Positions 1 to 8,253 of a stretch of DNA of 64,000 bases are shown here, piece after piece. Source of the DNA: DAOMFM01 sp035429825 (GTDB lineage: Bacteria; Acidobacteriota; Blastocatellia; UBA7656; JADIYM01); the NCBI GenBank assembly GCA_044224215.1, contig JBGAKX010000006.1, positions 1-64,000 of the forward strand. The letters are read 5' to 3'. Under the pieces are notes generated by a model, which did no database searches, was not told the origin of the DNA, and was given only the letters and a program-made list of their open reading frames with translations. Each line of letters begins with the position of its first letter. Position 1 is the stretch's first letter. The position numbers and the translations under genes were made by a program.

Positions 1-1232
1 GACGGATCCGTGCGCTCCTCTGAGCTGAAATTGCCGGGCGCGTTGTCCGACGCCAGGATCATTCCGAAGGTATTGCGGCCGAGCTTCCCGGTGAGCTTCA
101 CAGCGACATCCGGATCCACGATCGTCCGCGTGTTCAGAATGTTCATCTGTGTCTGGTAGGTATCGATGCCCTCGAGAAAGAAAGGCCGCTTCTCCTCGTA
201 GAAAATCGGGAAGCGCTGGTTCGCCGTGATCACGAGCTGATCCGCTTCGACCTGGGCAAAATCCGGGTTTGCGGCGAAGTCCAGCGTCACGGTCGGCGTG
301 ATGCTGTATTTCATCGTCAGTCCCATCTCGGTGTGGATCGGCTTGGTCAGTATTCTGCGCGAATCCACGAATCCAAGCGTCGGGTCGGCCGGGATCTCGT
401 TGGACGTCTGCGAGAAGATGATGCTCGGGATCATCTCGAGCGTGTGCTCGGTGTCGATGCCGACGAATCCGGTGATCTGCCCTTCCTGGTTGAGCGTCCC
501 CGACATCGATCGCGACATCGGCATCCACGCGTCGAGTTCGTTGTTCACGCGCTTGATGCGGCGGAACGACTGCAGACCCCAGACCTTCCCTTCGCCTGCC
601 TCGTAACGGAGCGACTTGAACGGAATCCGGACCTCGACCATCCAGCCTTCGGGTCCGACCTCGCCCTTCGACTCCATCACGAGGTCGAAGCTGTAGTCCT
701 CGCCTCGATCTTCCGTAAAGATCCCGTCCGCCTGAACGCCGTTCGGATTGAACCAGACCATGTACGCGCGGCGCTGGTCGTGGAAGGTGTCGAGGTACGC
801 GCCGACGTAGTCGTCGTCAAAGATCGCATCGCGCTTGGGAATCGTCGCTCGGATCCCGGACGGATCGGTGTCGTAGCACTTGAACGCGAGATAGAGGTTC
901 TTGGCGTCCTTGGCGACGAGGAGCTCGGTCTTCTGCGTTGGAGCAATGTTGTAGCCGGGCTGGATCTGGTAGTAGTCACGAAGCACCGCAGCGTGCTCCC
1001 ATATCGGTTCGTCCAACTTGCCATCGATGACCGGCGCCGTCTCGAACGCGCCGATCGCCGTGGGTTCGGACTTTTCAATCGGCAGCGACGACGGCGCATC
1101 CGGGCCATAGACCGGACCCGCCGAGGGTGACGCTGGCTTGCTGGCCTTGACGTCGGCGCGCGCAATGCCGATCGATGTCCCGACGATCGCGACAAGCACA
1201 CTCATCAAGACAGCAGACCTCAGAAATCCCAT
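1..1232 (-). CDS. DUF5916 / CBM9-like domain surface protein (3' part missing)
   Basis: The frame is open from an ATG at 1232 (preceded by GGAGAG) to the window edge, so only about the first 410 residues are present. The N-terminus is hydrophobic (MGFLRSAVLMSVLVAIVG) and ends near a small-residue stretch, consistent with a Sec signal peptide. A CBM9/DOMON-like fold follows, opening with the typical DGKLDEPIW motif near residue 65 and containing VEVRIPFKSLRY. It runs into the start of the DUF5916 region (FPIFYEEKRPFFLEG, then NILNTRTI). In Acidobacteria and Bacteroidetes such proteins are predicted to end in an outer-membrane barrel; their ligand is unknown. It is divergent from the TetR gene across about 170 bp. 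A TTGACA (1307-1312) and a TATAAC (1280-1285) on its strand are 21 bp apart, too far for a confident promoter call. Confidence 0.85.
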   Translation of the reverse strand, partial: MGFLRSAVLMSVLVAIVGTSIGIARADVKASKPASPSAGPVYGPDAPSSLPIEKSEPTAIGAFETAPVIDGKLDEPIWEHAAVLRDYYQIQPGYNIAPTQKTELLVAKDAKNLYLAFKCYDTDPSGIRATIPKRDAIFDDDYVGAYLDTFHDQRRAYMVWFNPNGVQADGIFTEDRGEDYSFDLVMESKGEVGPEGWMVEVRIPFKSLRYEAGEGKVWGLQSFRRIKRVNNELDAWMPMSRSMSGTLNQEGQITGFVGIDTEHTLEMIPSIIFSQTSNEIPADPTLGFVDSRRILTKPIHTEMGLTMKYSITPTVTLDFAANPDFAQVEADQLVITANQRFPIFYEEKRPFFLEGIDTYQTQMNILNTRTIVDPDVAVKLTGKLGRNTFGMILASDNAPGNFSSEERTDP

Positions 1233-1402
1233 CGTCTCTCCGATACCAGGTTCGTGACCTAAGATGCGCGTTGGTGACAGTTATACGCACTGCGTCGCAC
1301 AAAACGTGTCAAGAATTTGTTACATTCAACCTTGGGCGAACGACCAACGGCCAGAGGTCAATATCGCTTGCTATAGTCAACAATTTCTACTATCTTGGTC
1401 GC

Positions 1403-2077
1403 ATGACCAAATCAATCGCACTCGGCGAATCAGGCGACATGTTGCTCGACGCCGCGGCGCGTCTCTTCCGCGCCAAGGGGTTCGCCTCGACAACGGTTCG
1501 CGAGATCGCTCGAGCGGCCGGGATGCTGCCAGGCAGCCTCCACTACCGCTATTCGAGCAAGGAAGCGCTCCTGCTGAAGCTGATGGAGCGCGCCATAGCC
1601 AGGCTGACGGATTCGATCCGCGACGCGGTCTCCGTCACACGCGATCCTGCCGAACGATTGCGGCTCGCGCTCCGCGCTCACCTGAACCTGCTGCTGTCCG
1701 GCGACGATGCCGTCTACGTGCTCCTGTTCGACTGGCGAGCGATCACGAGCGACGCCGCGCGCGACGCGATGGCCAGCCTGCGCGACCGGTACGAGTCGTT
1801 CTGGGACGGGTTGATCTATGAGGCGGCCGGCGCGGGACAGCTCAGACACAGGCTCGATCTTCGATTGATGAGGCTCTTCGGCTTCGGCGCCGTCAACTGG
1901 GTGGCACAGTGGTACGACCAGTCCGACCGCTCGCGCACTCCTGAGCAGATCGCTGATGCGTTCTGGGCACTGCTTGCCTTTGGCGCCATTGCCGACGACC
2001 GACGGCCCGCCGACGTCGACGGCGCGCTCGCGCTGCTGTCGGCCGTCGAACCGGGGCTCGCGCCCGCCCGCGGCTGA
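1403..2077 (+). CDS. TetR/AcrR family transcriptional regulator (KstR2-like)
   Basis: This is a 224-residue one-component regulator. The N-terminal TetR helix-turn-helix is clear: LLDAAARLFRAKGFASTTVR, then EIARAAGMLPGSLHYRYSSK, then EALLLKL. The C-terminal ligand domain contains LLFDWRAI and a GFGAVNWVAQWY segment, a pattern seen in KstR2/FadR-like acyl-CoA-responsive regulators; the ligand assignment is inference. I chose the ATG at 1403 because the HTH starts about 12 residues later; the open frame extends upstream to 1175 with no domain content. The gene lies 30 bp before the diiron ferritin-like gene on the same strand and probably controls that gene and/or the divergent DUF5916 gene. 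Confidence 0.85.
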   Translation: MTKSIALGESGDMLLDAAARLFRAKGFASTTVREIARAAGMLPGSLHYRYSSKEALLLKLMERAIARLTDSIRDAVSVTRDPAERLRLALRAHLNLLLSGDDAVYVLLFDWRAITSDAARDAMASLRDRYESFWDGLIYEAAGAGQLRHRLDLRLMRLFGFGAVNWVAQWYDQSDRSRTPEQIADAFWALLAFGAIADDRRPADVDGALALLSAVEPGLAPARG

Positions 2078-2107
2078 CGCGTCATTCGATCCGATGGGGT
2101 ACGGAAC

Positions 2108-3259
2108 ATGATGGAATTGGGAAAGCGCGTCGAATCGATCGTCTCGAGCGGCCCCGCGCTGCTCGGCGAGGCCACAGCGAGCGGCAACCTGCGCGTGCTC
2201 GCGTCCCTTCTTGGGCCCGCGTACCGCGGCTTCGTGCGTCGCCGCGGACGGAGCTCGTTCGCCACCGAGATGCAGGTCGATCACTCGGCCTACTTCGACT
2301 GGCGCTACGCCCGGGAATTCCCCGAGATCACGCGTCTGTACGAGGCCGCCAAGTCGGGTCAATGGAACGCCTCCGTCGACGTCGACTGGACGCGCGACGT
2401 CGACCCGTTCGATCCTGCGAACCCGCTGATTCCGGACAGTTTCCATCCGGCCGCGACGCTTCCCGTGTGGGCGCGAATGAGCGAACGCGAGCGTGCGATC
2501 CAGCGATACGATCTGTTGGCGTGGCTGCTCAGCCAGTTCCTCCACGGCGAACAGGGAGCGCTCTTCGCCGCGGCCCAGGTCACCGAGGCCGTGCCGTGGC
2601 TCGACGCAAAGCTCTACGGGAGTGTTCAGGTCGTCGACGAAGGGCGTCACGTCGAGGTCTTTCACGCGTACCTCACGCGAAAGCTCGGCAAGCTCTACGA
2701 CATCAACGACAACCTCTACGTTGTGATCGACGCCCTCATGACCGACTCGCGCTGGGACGTGAAGTTCCTTGGCATGCAGATCATGATCGAGGGGCTTGCA
2801 CTCGGTGCGTTTGGCACGGTCCGCAAGCTTACGTCCGATCCGACGCTCAAGGATGTCCTCAAAAACGTCATAACCGACGAAGCGCGTCACGTCCACTACG
2901 GGGTCCTGTCGCTGGAGCGGTTCTACGCGACGGAGCTCTCCGACCGCGAGCGGCGCGACCGTGAGGACCTCGCGTTCGAGCTCGCCCTCCTGCTCCGCAA
3001 CCGCTTCCTGATGCACGAGATCTACGACGAGCACTTCGCGCACCAGCTCACCAGGAGCGCCTGGGACGCGCTCGTATTCCGGTCGAGCCTGCTTGGCTTC
3101 TACCGCGAGTCGATGTTCAAGCGCATTGTGCCCAACCTGAAGCGCATAGGACTCCTCAGCGACCGAATCCGTCCGAGGTATGCCGAGCTCGGCCTGCTCG
3201 CGTTCGAGCACGACAAGTCCGCGCCGGATCTCACGGCTTCGGACCTGCTGGACGAATAG
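2108..3259 (+). CDS. Ferritin-like diiron-carboxylate protein (R2-like oxygenase/desaturase fold)
   Basis: The 383-residue protein contains a duplicated diiron signature. The first helix pair holds FLHGEQGAL and later VDEGRHVEVFH; the second holds MIEGLALGAFG and later ITDEARHVHYG. This E...ExxH...E...ExxH layout is the four-helix carboxylate-bridged diiron centre of ribonucleotide reductase R2, R2-like ligand-binding oxidases and acyl-ACP desaturases. Length and helix spacing fit the ferritin-like superfamily, but I do not recognise a named subfamily. It is probably an oxygenase or desaturase acting on a lipid or acyl substrate, given the KstR2-like regulator directly upstream. It could alternatively belong functionally with the radical SAM cluster that begins 258 bp downstream. 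Two adjacent ATGs (2108, 2111) are possible starts. Confidence 0.75.
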   Translation: MMELGKRVESIVSSGPALLGEATASGNLRVLASLLGPAYRGFVRRRGRSSFATEMQVDHSAYFDWRYAREFPEITRLYEAAKSGQWNASVDVDWTRDVDPFDPANPLIPDSFHPAATLPVWARMSERERAIQRYDLLAWLLSQFLHGEQGALFAAAQVTEAVPWLDAKLYGSVQVVDEGRHVEVFHAYLTRKLGKLYDINDNLYVVIDALMTDSRWDVKFLGMQIMIEGLALGAFGTVRKLTSDPTLKDVLKNVITDEARHVHYGVLSLERFYATELSDRERRDREDLAFELALLLRNRFLMHEIYDEHFAHQLTRSAWDALVFRSSLLGFYRESMFKRIVPNLKRIGLLSDRIRPRYAELGLLAFEHDKSAPDLTASDLLDE

Positions 3260-3300
3260 CGTGTGCTCGGCGCTCATACGCCGGTTAAGACGGGAGCCGC

Positions 3301-3324
3301 GGCGCGAGCGTTAACGAGCGCGCC
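3301..3324. promoter_or_regulatory. 24-bp dyad-symmetric element upstream of the radical SAM operon
   Basis: Twenty of 24 positions are self-complementary: arms GGCGCG/CGCGCC around a central CGTTAACG, with only the AG dinucleotides unmatched. It lies between the diiron gene and the first radical SAM gene, about 190 bp before the latter's ATG. It could be an operator for the TetR protein or a hairpin ending the upstream transcript; there is no T-tract, so an intrinsic terminator is less likely. Confidence 0.35.
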
Positions 3325-3517
3325 AGGACGGATTCATCAGGGGCCCGCCACATTCTGTAATGCGAGGCCCATTGGCGCGTTACGAGATGGAACGTCCACG
3401 TGGACGACGCTCTGAGCCGACGGTTGCCAATTCAGAGCGGCCATGCCTAGAATTCCCGCAGCACTGGTCGGTTGACTTCATCCCCCCTCGTCGCCCACCT
3501 CGAACCGGAGGCGTCTC

Positions 3518-5005
3518 ATGCCGGACCTGCTCCTCTCAAACTCGTACTTTCTCGACCTGGACGAGCACGAGAAGCACATCATGAAGCCGTACGCGCCACT
3601 TGGGGCGATGTCGTTGTCGTCGTATCTGAAGCAGGCCGGCGCCGATGTCCAACTGCACGACACGACGTTTTCGGATCTCAACGCGTACCGATCGCTCGTC
3701 GAGCGATTGAAGCCGCGAGTCGTCGGTATCAGCTCGAACTGCATCTCGCGACAGAACGCCTGCGAAATGGCCGGCATTGCGCATCGCGCCGGCGCGCTCG
3801 TCGTGGCGGGCGGTCCCGACCCGGTCTCGTACACGGACACGTACTTTGCCGCGGGGGTCGACGTCATCGGCGTCGGCGAGGGCGAGGAGACGATGCGCGA
3901 GCTCCTTGAAGTATGCTCTGCGCACGACGACCTCTCGACACTCGTCTCGTCCGACGCGCTTGCCGATGTCGCGGGCCTGGCGTACCAGCGCGGAGACGGG
4001 AAGACCTTCTTCACGCCGGGGCGTGACAAGATCAAGGACCTCGACACGCTTCCGCTGCCGGATCGCGACGCGATCGATCTCGAACCGTACCTGAGGACGT
4101 GGCGACAGCATCACGGGTACAGCTCGCTGTCGTTCATCACGCAGCGAGGATGCCCCTACCGTTGCTCGTGGTGTTCGGCATCGGTGTTCGGGCACACGTT
4201 TCGTCAGCGGTCTCCGCAGAACGTCGTCGACGAAATGCTCTATCTGCGCGAACGGTTCAACCCGGACAAGTTCTGGGTCGCCGACGACGTGCTGTCGATC
4301 AACAAGAAGTGGGTGTGGCAATGGGTGGACGAGATCGCCCGGCGCGACGCCGCGACGCCGTTCGAGTGCCTGTCACGCGTCGATCTCGTCGACGACGAGA
4401 TGTTGCGCGGGCTCAAGGCGGCCGGCGCGTTCCGAATCTGGTTCGGCGCCGAGTCCGGCGCGCAACACGTGCTCGATGCAATGCACAAGGGCACAAAGGT
4501 CGAGGAGATCCGCGCGGCGTGCGGCTGGGCAAAGCAGGCCGGCATCGAAGTCGGCCTGTTCATCATGCTCGGATATCCGACCGAGACGCGCGACGACGTC
4601 CTCAAGACGCTGACGCTCTTGAAGGACATCGACCCCGAAGTCTTCGGGATTGCCGTTGCGTTCCCGATGAAGGGAACGGACTTCTACGAGAACATCAAGC
4701 CGCTCGTGCGGCCCGAGAGTACCTGGACGCAGACGAACGAGAATCGCCTCGTCTTCGAAGGCCAATACCGGCCGGGGTTCTACTGGTTCGCCGAGCGGCT
4801 CCTTCACAACGAAGTCGCCATGCACCGGCTGATCGCACACGGCCCGATGCAGCCGCTCGAGCTGCTGCGCCGTGCCGCCAAGTCTGCGATCTGCCGCGCC
4901 GGCACCAAGGCGTACAGTTACTTCCCGAACGTGCGTTTCGAGAACATGGGCCGCAGCGGCAAGGAGCGCATTCCGCGCCTTTCCTACCGCATGGGGCGCG
5001 GCTAG
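3518..5005 (+). CDS. B12-binding radical SAM protein 1 of 4 (BchE-like architecture)
   Basis: The 495-residue protein has an N-terminal cobalamin-binding Rossmann-like domain (residues about 1-135, with VVGISSNC, VVAGGPDP and VIGVGEGEETMRELL) followed by a radical SAM core. The cluster-binding cysteines are C212, C216 and C219 in RGCPYRCSWCS. FRIWFGAESGAQ and the Gly-rich GLFIMLGYPTET are SAM-barrel motifs. Family members use adenosyl radical plus cobalamin chemistry for methylation, cyclisation or rearrangement; the substrate is unknown here. The start has a good Shine-Dalgarno (GGAGG, 7 nt upstream). It is the first gene of a closely spaced operon with three more radical SAM genes and two glycosyltransferases, which points to lipid or glycan modification. 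Confidence 0.85.
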   Translation: MPDLLLSNSYFLDLDEHEKHIMKPYAPLGAMSLSSYLKQAGADVQLHDTTFSDLNAYRSLVERLKPRVVGISSNCISRQNACEMAGIAHRAGALVVAGGPDPVSYTDTYFAAGVDVIGVGEGEETMRELLEVCSAHDDLSTLVSSDALADVAGLAYQRGDGKTFFTPGRDKIKDLDTLPLPDRDAIDLEPYLRTWRQHHGYSSLSFITQRGCPYRCSWCSASVFGHTFRQRSPQNVVDEMLYLRERFNPDKFWVADDVLSINKKWVWQWVDEIARRDAATPFECLSRVDLVDDEMLRGLKAAGAFRIWFGAESGAQHVLDAMHKGTKVEEIRAACGWAKQAGIEVGLFIMLGYPTETRDDVLKTLTLLKDIDPEVFGIAVAFPMKGTDFYENIKPLVRPESTWTQTNENRLVFEGQYRPGFYWFAERLLHNEVAMHRLIAHGPMQPLELLRRAAKSAICRAGTKAYSYFPNVRFENMGRSGKERIPRLSYRMGRG

Positions 5006-5029
5006 CCGCACGGCACGCGGAACGTCATC

Positions 5030-6520
5030 ATGGGCAAGGTCGTTCTCTTCTTTCCGTCGTACAGAAGCCGCGAGGCGTCGCCACCGCTTGCGCTGATCGC
5101 CATCGCGGGTCCCCTCATCTCCCGCGGCTACGACGTCGAAATCGTGGACGCCGCGGTGGAGCCCGACTTTGAACGCCGCACCATCGAAGCGGCGCGCGGC
5201 GCGTTGTGCGTCGGGATCTCGATCATCACGGGACCGATGATCGAGGACACGATTCGCGTCGGTCGCGCGCTCAAGCGCGCGTATCCGAATCTGCCGATCG
5301 TTCTTGGCGGCTGGCATCCGTCGATCCTCCCCGAGCAGACGCTCGCCGCGGACTTTGTCGACGTCGTCGCGATCAAACAGGGCGAGTTGACGATGTGCGA
5401 GCTCGTCAAGCGCTTCGAGCTCGGCATGCCGCTCGACGGCGTCGAGGGCATCCTCTTCAAGCGCGATGGCGAGATCGTTCGAAACGCGCCGCGCCCGTAC
5501 ACGGCGATCGACAAGCTGCCGTCGCGCATGCCCGGATATGCGCTTATCGACTATGACCGTTACGAACGCCAGACCGGGCTGCGCTGGGCGATGTACACGA
5601 CGAGCCATGGGTGTCCGTACAACTGTGGGTATTGCTCGAATGCGTCCGTGTACGGCCGGCGGCTCGACACGTTGCCGGTCGAACAGGTGGTGGACGAGGT
5701 CACGACGCTCGTCACCCGATACGGAGTGAAGTACCTCGGCATCATCGACGACATCTTCTTCTGTCACACCAAACGATCGCTCGCGATGGCCGAGGGATTT
5801 GTCAGGGCAGGGCTCGACTTCAAGTGGTACATCCAGGATCGCGCCGATTGCGTCGCGCGGCTGACGACGGAGGAGGCGCGGCTCTACGCGCGCGCTGGCC
5901 TGCACCGTGTCCACTTTGGCGCCGAATCCGGTTCGGACGAAGTGCTCGTGGCAATCGAAAAGAAGGCGGCCGCCGAGGATGCGATCCGTGCCGTTGACGT
6001 CTGCAAGGCGGCGGGGATTCGTGCGTCGTTCGGCTTCATCTTCGGTCTGCCGTCCGAGACCGAGGCGGACCTTTCGGAGTCGCTCAGGCTGATCGACCGG
6101 ATCTATGCACGCTACGACCGCGCGGACTGTTACACGAACATCTTCACACCGTATCCCGGGTCGCCGATCTGGGACGACGTCGTCGGCAAGGGGTTCGAGT
6201 CGCCTGCAACCCTCGAGGAGTGGATCTCGTTCTTTCCTCAGCTCACGGTGCTTCCGTGGCTCGACGGAGAACAGCACGCGCGTCTGCAGAACATCCGCCA
6301 GTACCTGCGCATCGGCTATCCTGTGATCAAGGTCGGCGAGATTCCGCGCAGCCGCGCCGAGCGCGTGTCGCAGGCGCTCCTGCGACCGGTTGCGCGCTAC
6401 CGCATTCGCCACCACGCGTACCGTTTCCCGGCCGAGCTCCGGACACTTGACGTGCTGCGGGCAGTGAAGCGGCGGGTGGCGGGTCTTCCGACCGGCGCGC
6501 GAGCGGTCGAATATGCCTGA
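5030..6520 (+). CDS. B12-binding radical SAM protein 2 of 4
   Basis: At 496 residues it has the same two-domain plan as its upstream neighbour. The cobalamin-binding region holds GISIITGPMIEDTIRVGRAL and VLGGWHPSILPEQTL, and the radical SAM motif is HGCPYNCGYCS with cysteines 195, 199 and 202. VHFGAESGSDEVL and FGFIFGLPSETE follow in the barrel. Its C-terminus carries a basic/aromatic patch (RYRIRHHAYRFPAELR) that recurs in radical SAM protein 4 and resembles tails of radical SAM proteins found in polysaccharide loci (recollection of the family, not a search). It starts 24 bp after gene 1 and overlaps the GT87 gene by 8 bp, so it is probably translationally coupled. Substrate unknown. Confidence 0.85.
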   Translation: MGKVVLFFPSYRSREASPPLALIAIAGPLISRGYDVEIVDAAVEPDFERRTIEAARGALCVGISIITGPMIEDTIRVGRALKRAYPNLPIVLGGWHPSILPEQTLAADFVDVVAIKQGELTMCELVKRFELGMPLDGVEGILFKRDGEIVRNAPRPYTAIDKLPSRMPGYALIDYDRYERQTGLRWAMYTTSHGCPYNCGYCSNASVYGRRLDTLPVEQVVDEVTTLVTRYGVKYLGIIDDIFFCHTKRSLAMAEGFVRAGLDFKWYIQDRADCVARLTTEEARLYARAGLHRVHFGAESGSDEVLVAIEKKAAAEDAIRAVDVCKAAGIRASFGFIFGLPSETEADLSESLRLIDRIYARYDRADCYTNIFTPYPGSPIWDDVVGKGFESPATLEEWISFFPQLTVLPWLDGEQHARLQNIRQYLRIGYPVIKVGEIPRSRAERVSQALLRPVARYRIRHHAYRFPAELRTLDVLRAVKRRVAGLPTGARAVEYA

Positions 6521-8249
6521 CGCCACGGGAGCGCTCGCACCCGCGAGTCGCGCCACGACATCGATGCTCGTCGTGGGCGCTTGTCTCGCGCTCGCTGCGC
6601 AGCTCTACCTCGGCGTCAGGCCGGGGATGCGGATGCCCGCGGGCGATTTCGCGAACTACTACACGGCAGCACGCGTCGGGATGTCAGGCGAAGACCTGAC
6701 ACCGGCGTACACCGACTTCCTGTGGTTTCAGCAGCGCATCGATGCGGCGGGGTTTACGGCGCAGCTCGGCGGATTCGCTCCGCAGCCTCCCGCGGCAGCG
6801 CTCGTCGCGATGCCGCTCACCTATGTTTCACCGCTCCGTGCAAAGCAGATCTGGACCGTTCTGAACGTCGTCGCAGCCGTCGCATCCATCGTGATACTTG
6901 GCCAGTTGGCGGGAACGGGCCCGCTCGTGGCGACGATTGCTCTGGTCGGCACGGGCGTCGCCCTCGCGAATGACCTGGCGCTCGGCCAGTTCTACCTGCC
7001 GCTGCTGCTCTGCATCGCCGGCGGACTGCTTCTCGTCGACCGGGCACGGCCGCTGGCGGGTGGACTTGTGCTTGGGATTCTGCTTCCGATCAAGCCGTTT
7101 GCGGTGCCGCTCCTGATCTACTTTGCTTTCCAGCGCCAGTGGCGCGTCGTGGCGGGCGCCGTCATCTCGGTTGCCGCCGTTGCCGGCGGATCGATTGCGC
7201 TGCTGGGATGGCGCGTGCACGCAGAGTACCTGCGTGTCGTGCTGCCGGCGCAGGCGGCCGGGATGCTGCAGGATCCGTTTCATCCGTTGTGGCAGTCGTG
7301 GGAGAGCCTCACGCGCCGAATGTTCGTGCTCGAGCCGACGCTCAATCCTTCTCCGGTCGCCGATCTGCCTGGCGTGCAGGCCTTCGCGACGGCCATGGCG
7401 GTGTGCGCAATCTGGGTTGCGGTCGTGCTGCTGGTGCGCGCGGCGCCGGACAGGCGGCACCTCCACTATGCCGCGATAGTCATCGCAACACTCGCGGCCG
7501 CGCCGGGCGGCGCGAGCTATCACCTCGTGTTGCTAGCGCTGCCGCTCGCACTGCTCGCCGGCGAGCTGTCATGGACCCGAGACCGCGGGCTGGCCATCGC
7601 CGGCGTCATCGTGGCGACGTTGCTGGCGCTGCCACTGCCCTCGCTTGCGCGACGTTTCGACGGCGGATGGTCCACGCCGCTGGCGTATCCGCGGCTGTGG
7701 CTCCTGATGGCGCTTCTCGCCGTGACGTTCCTTGCGTTGTCGCGGTTCGTGATCGCGCTGCCGTCGCGTCGTGTGATGACCGTCGCCGCTGCGCTCGTGG
7801 TCGGCATCGCGTCGGTCGCGGCGATGCGCGCGCGGCCGCAAGCCACGGACTCGGCTCGCGCAGTGATTGTGACCGCCGCGGATCTGACGGAACGCGACCG
7901 CGGACTGTTCGCGAGACCCGAGATGCTCGCGGGCGAGCTGACGTTTCTCGCGGCGGTCCCTACAGCCGGACGCTATGCACGGTACGCCGCCGACCGCGCG
8001 ATCGGTCCCGATGCGATCGGCGAACCGCAGCTGTCTGCGCTCTCGCCCGACCGGAAGCTGCTTGCATTCACGCGTGACGACGACATCTGGCTGCGATTTA
8101 TTGCCACCGGCGCCGAGCGGCGCCTGACGCTCGATCCGGCGATCGACCGCGAACCGTGCTGGCGCGACGCGCACCACGTCGTGTTTGCGTCCGACCGCGG
8201 GCGCGGCCTCGGCAATACCGCGCTGTACGAAATCGAGGTGACCGAGTAG
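6513..8249 (+). CDS. GT87 (DUF2029) polyprenyl-dependent mannosyltransferase fused to a TolB/PD40-like segment
   Basis: The 578-residue membrane protein begins with an N-terminal helix, then a lumenal loop with GDFANYYTAARV (Asp-containing GT-C motif), and about ten hydrophobic segments up to residue about 445. This is the DUF2029/GT87 architecture of PimE-like alpha-mannosyltransferases that use polyprenyl-phosphate sugars. The last about 110 residues are different: LSPDRKLLAFTRDDDIWLR and HHVVFASDRGRG are typical WD40-like/TolB (PD40) beta-propeller blade sequences. Only one or two blades fit, so it is a short appended propeller fragment rather than a full domain. It overlaps the preceding gene by 8 bp and is followed after 4 bp by the GT9 gene. 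Confidence 0.75.
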   Translation: MPDATGALAPASRATTSMLVVGACLALAAQLYLGVRPGMRMPAGDFANYYTAARVGMSGEDLTPAYTDFLWFQQRIDAAGFTAQLGGFAPQPPAAALVAMPLTYVSPLRAKQIWTVLNVVAAVASIVILGQLAGTGPLVATIALVGTGVALANDLALGQFYLPLLLCIAGGLLLVDRARPLAGGLVLGILLPIKPFAVPLLIYFAFQRQWRVVAGAVISVAAVAGGSIALLGWRVHAEYLRVVLPAQAAGMLQDPFHPLWQSWESLTRRMFVLEPTLNPSPVADLPGVQAFATAMAVCAIWVAVVLLVRAAPDRRHLHYAAIVIATLAAAPGGASYHLVLLALPLALLAGELSWTRDRGLAIAGVIVATLLALPLPSLARRFDGGWSTPLAYPRLWLLMALLAVTFLALSRFVIALPSRRVMTVAAALVVGIASVAAMRARPQATDSARAVIVTAADLTERDRGLFARPEMLAGELTFLAAVPTAGRYARYAADRAIGPDAIGEPQLSALSPDRKLLAFTRDDDIWLRFIATGAERRLTLDPAIDREPCWRDAHHVVFASDRGRGLGNTALYEIEVTE

Positions 8250-8253
8250 CACC

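Noticed and set aside
1280..1312. Possible promoter TTGACA/TATAAC for the DUF5916 gene
   Set aside because: Spacer of 21 bp is too long; noted in the gene entry only.
4373..6556. Very long open frame on the minus strand opposite radical SAM proteins 1 and 2
   Set aside because: It is a high-GC shadow: no domain, Arg/Asp-rich biased composition, and it faces two well-supported genes.
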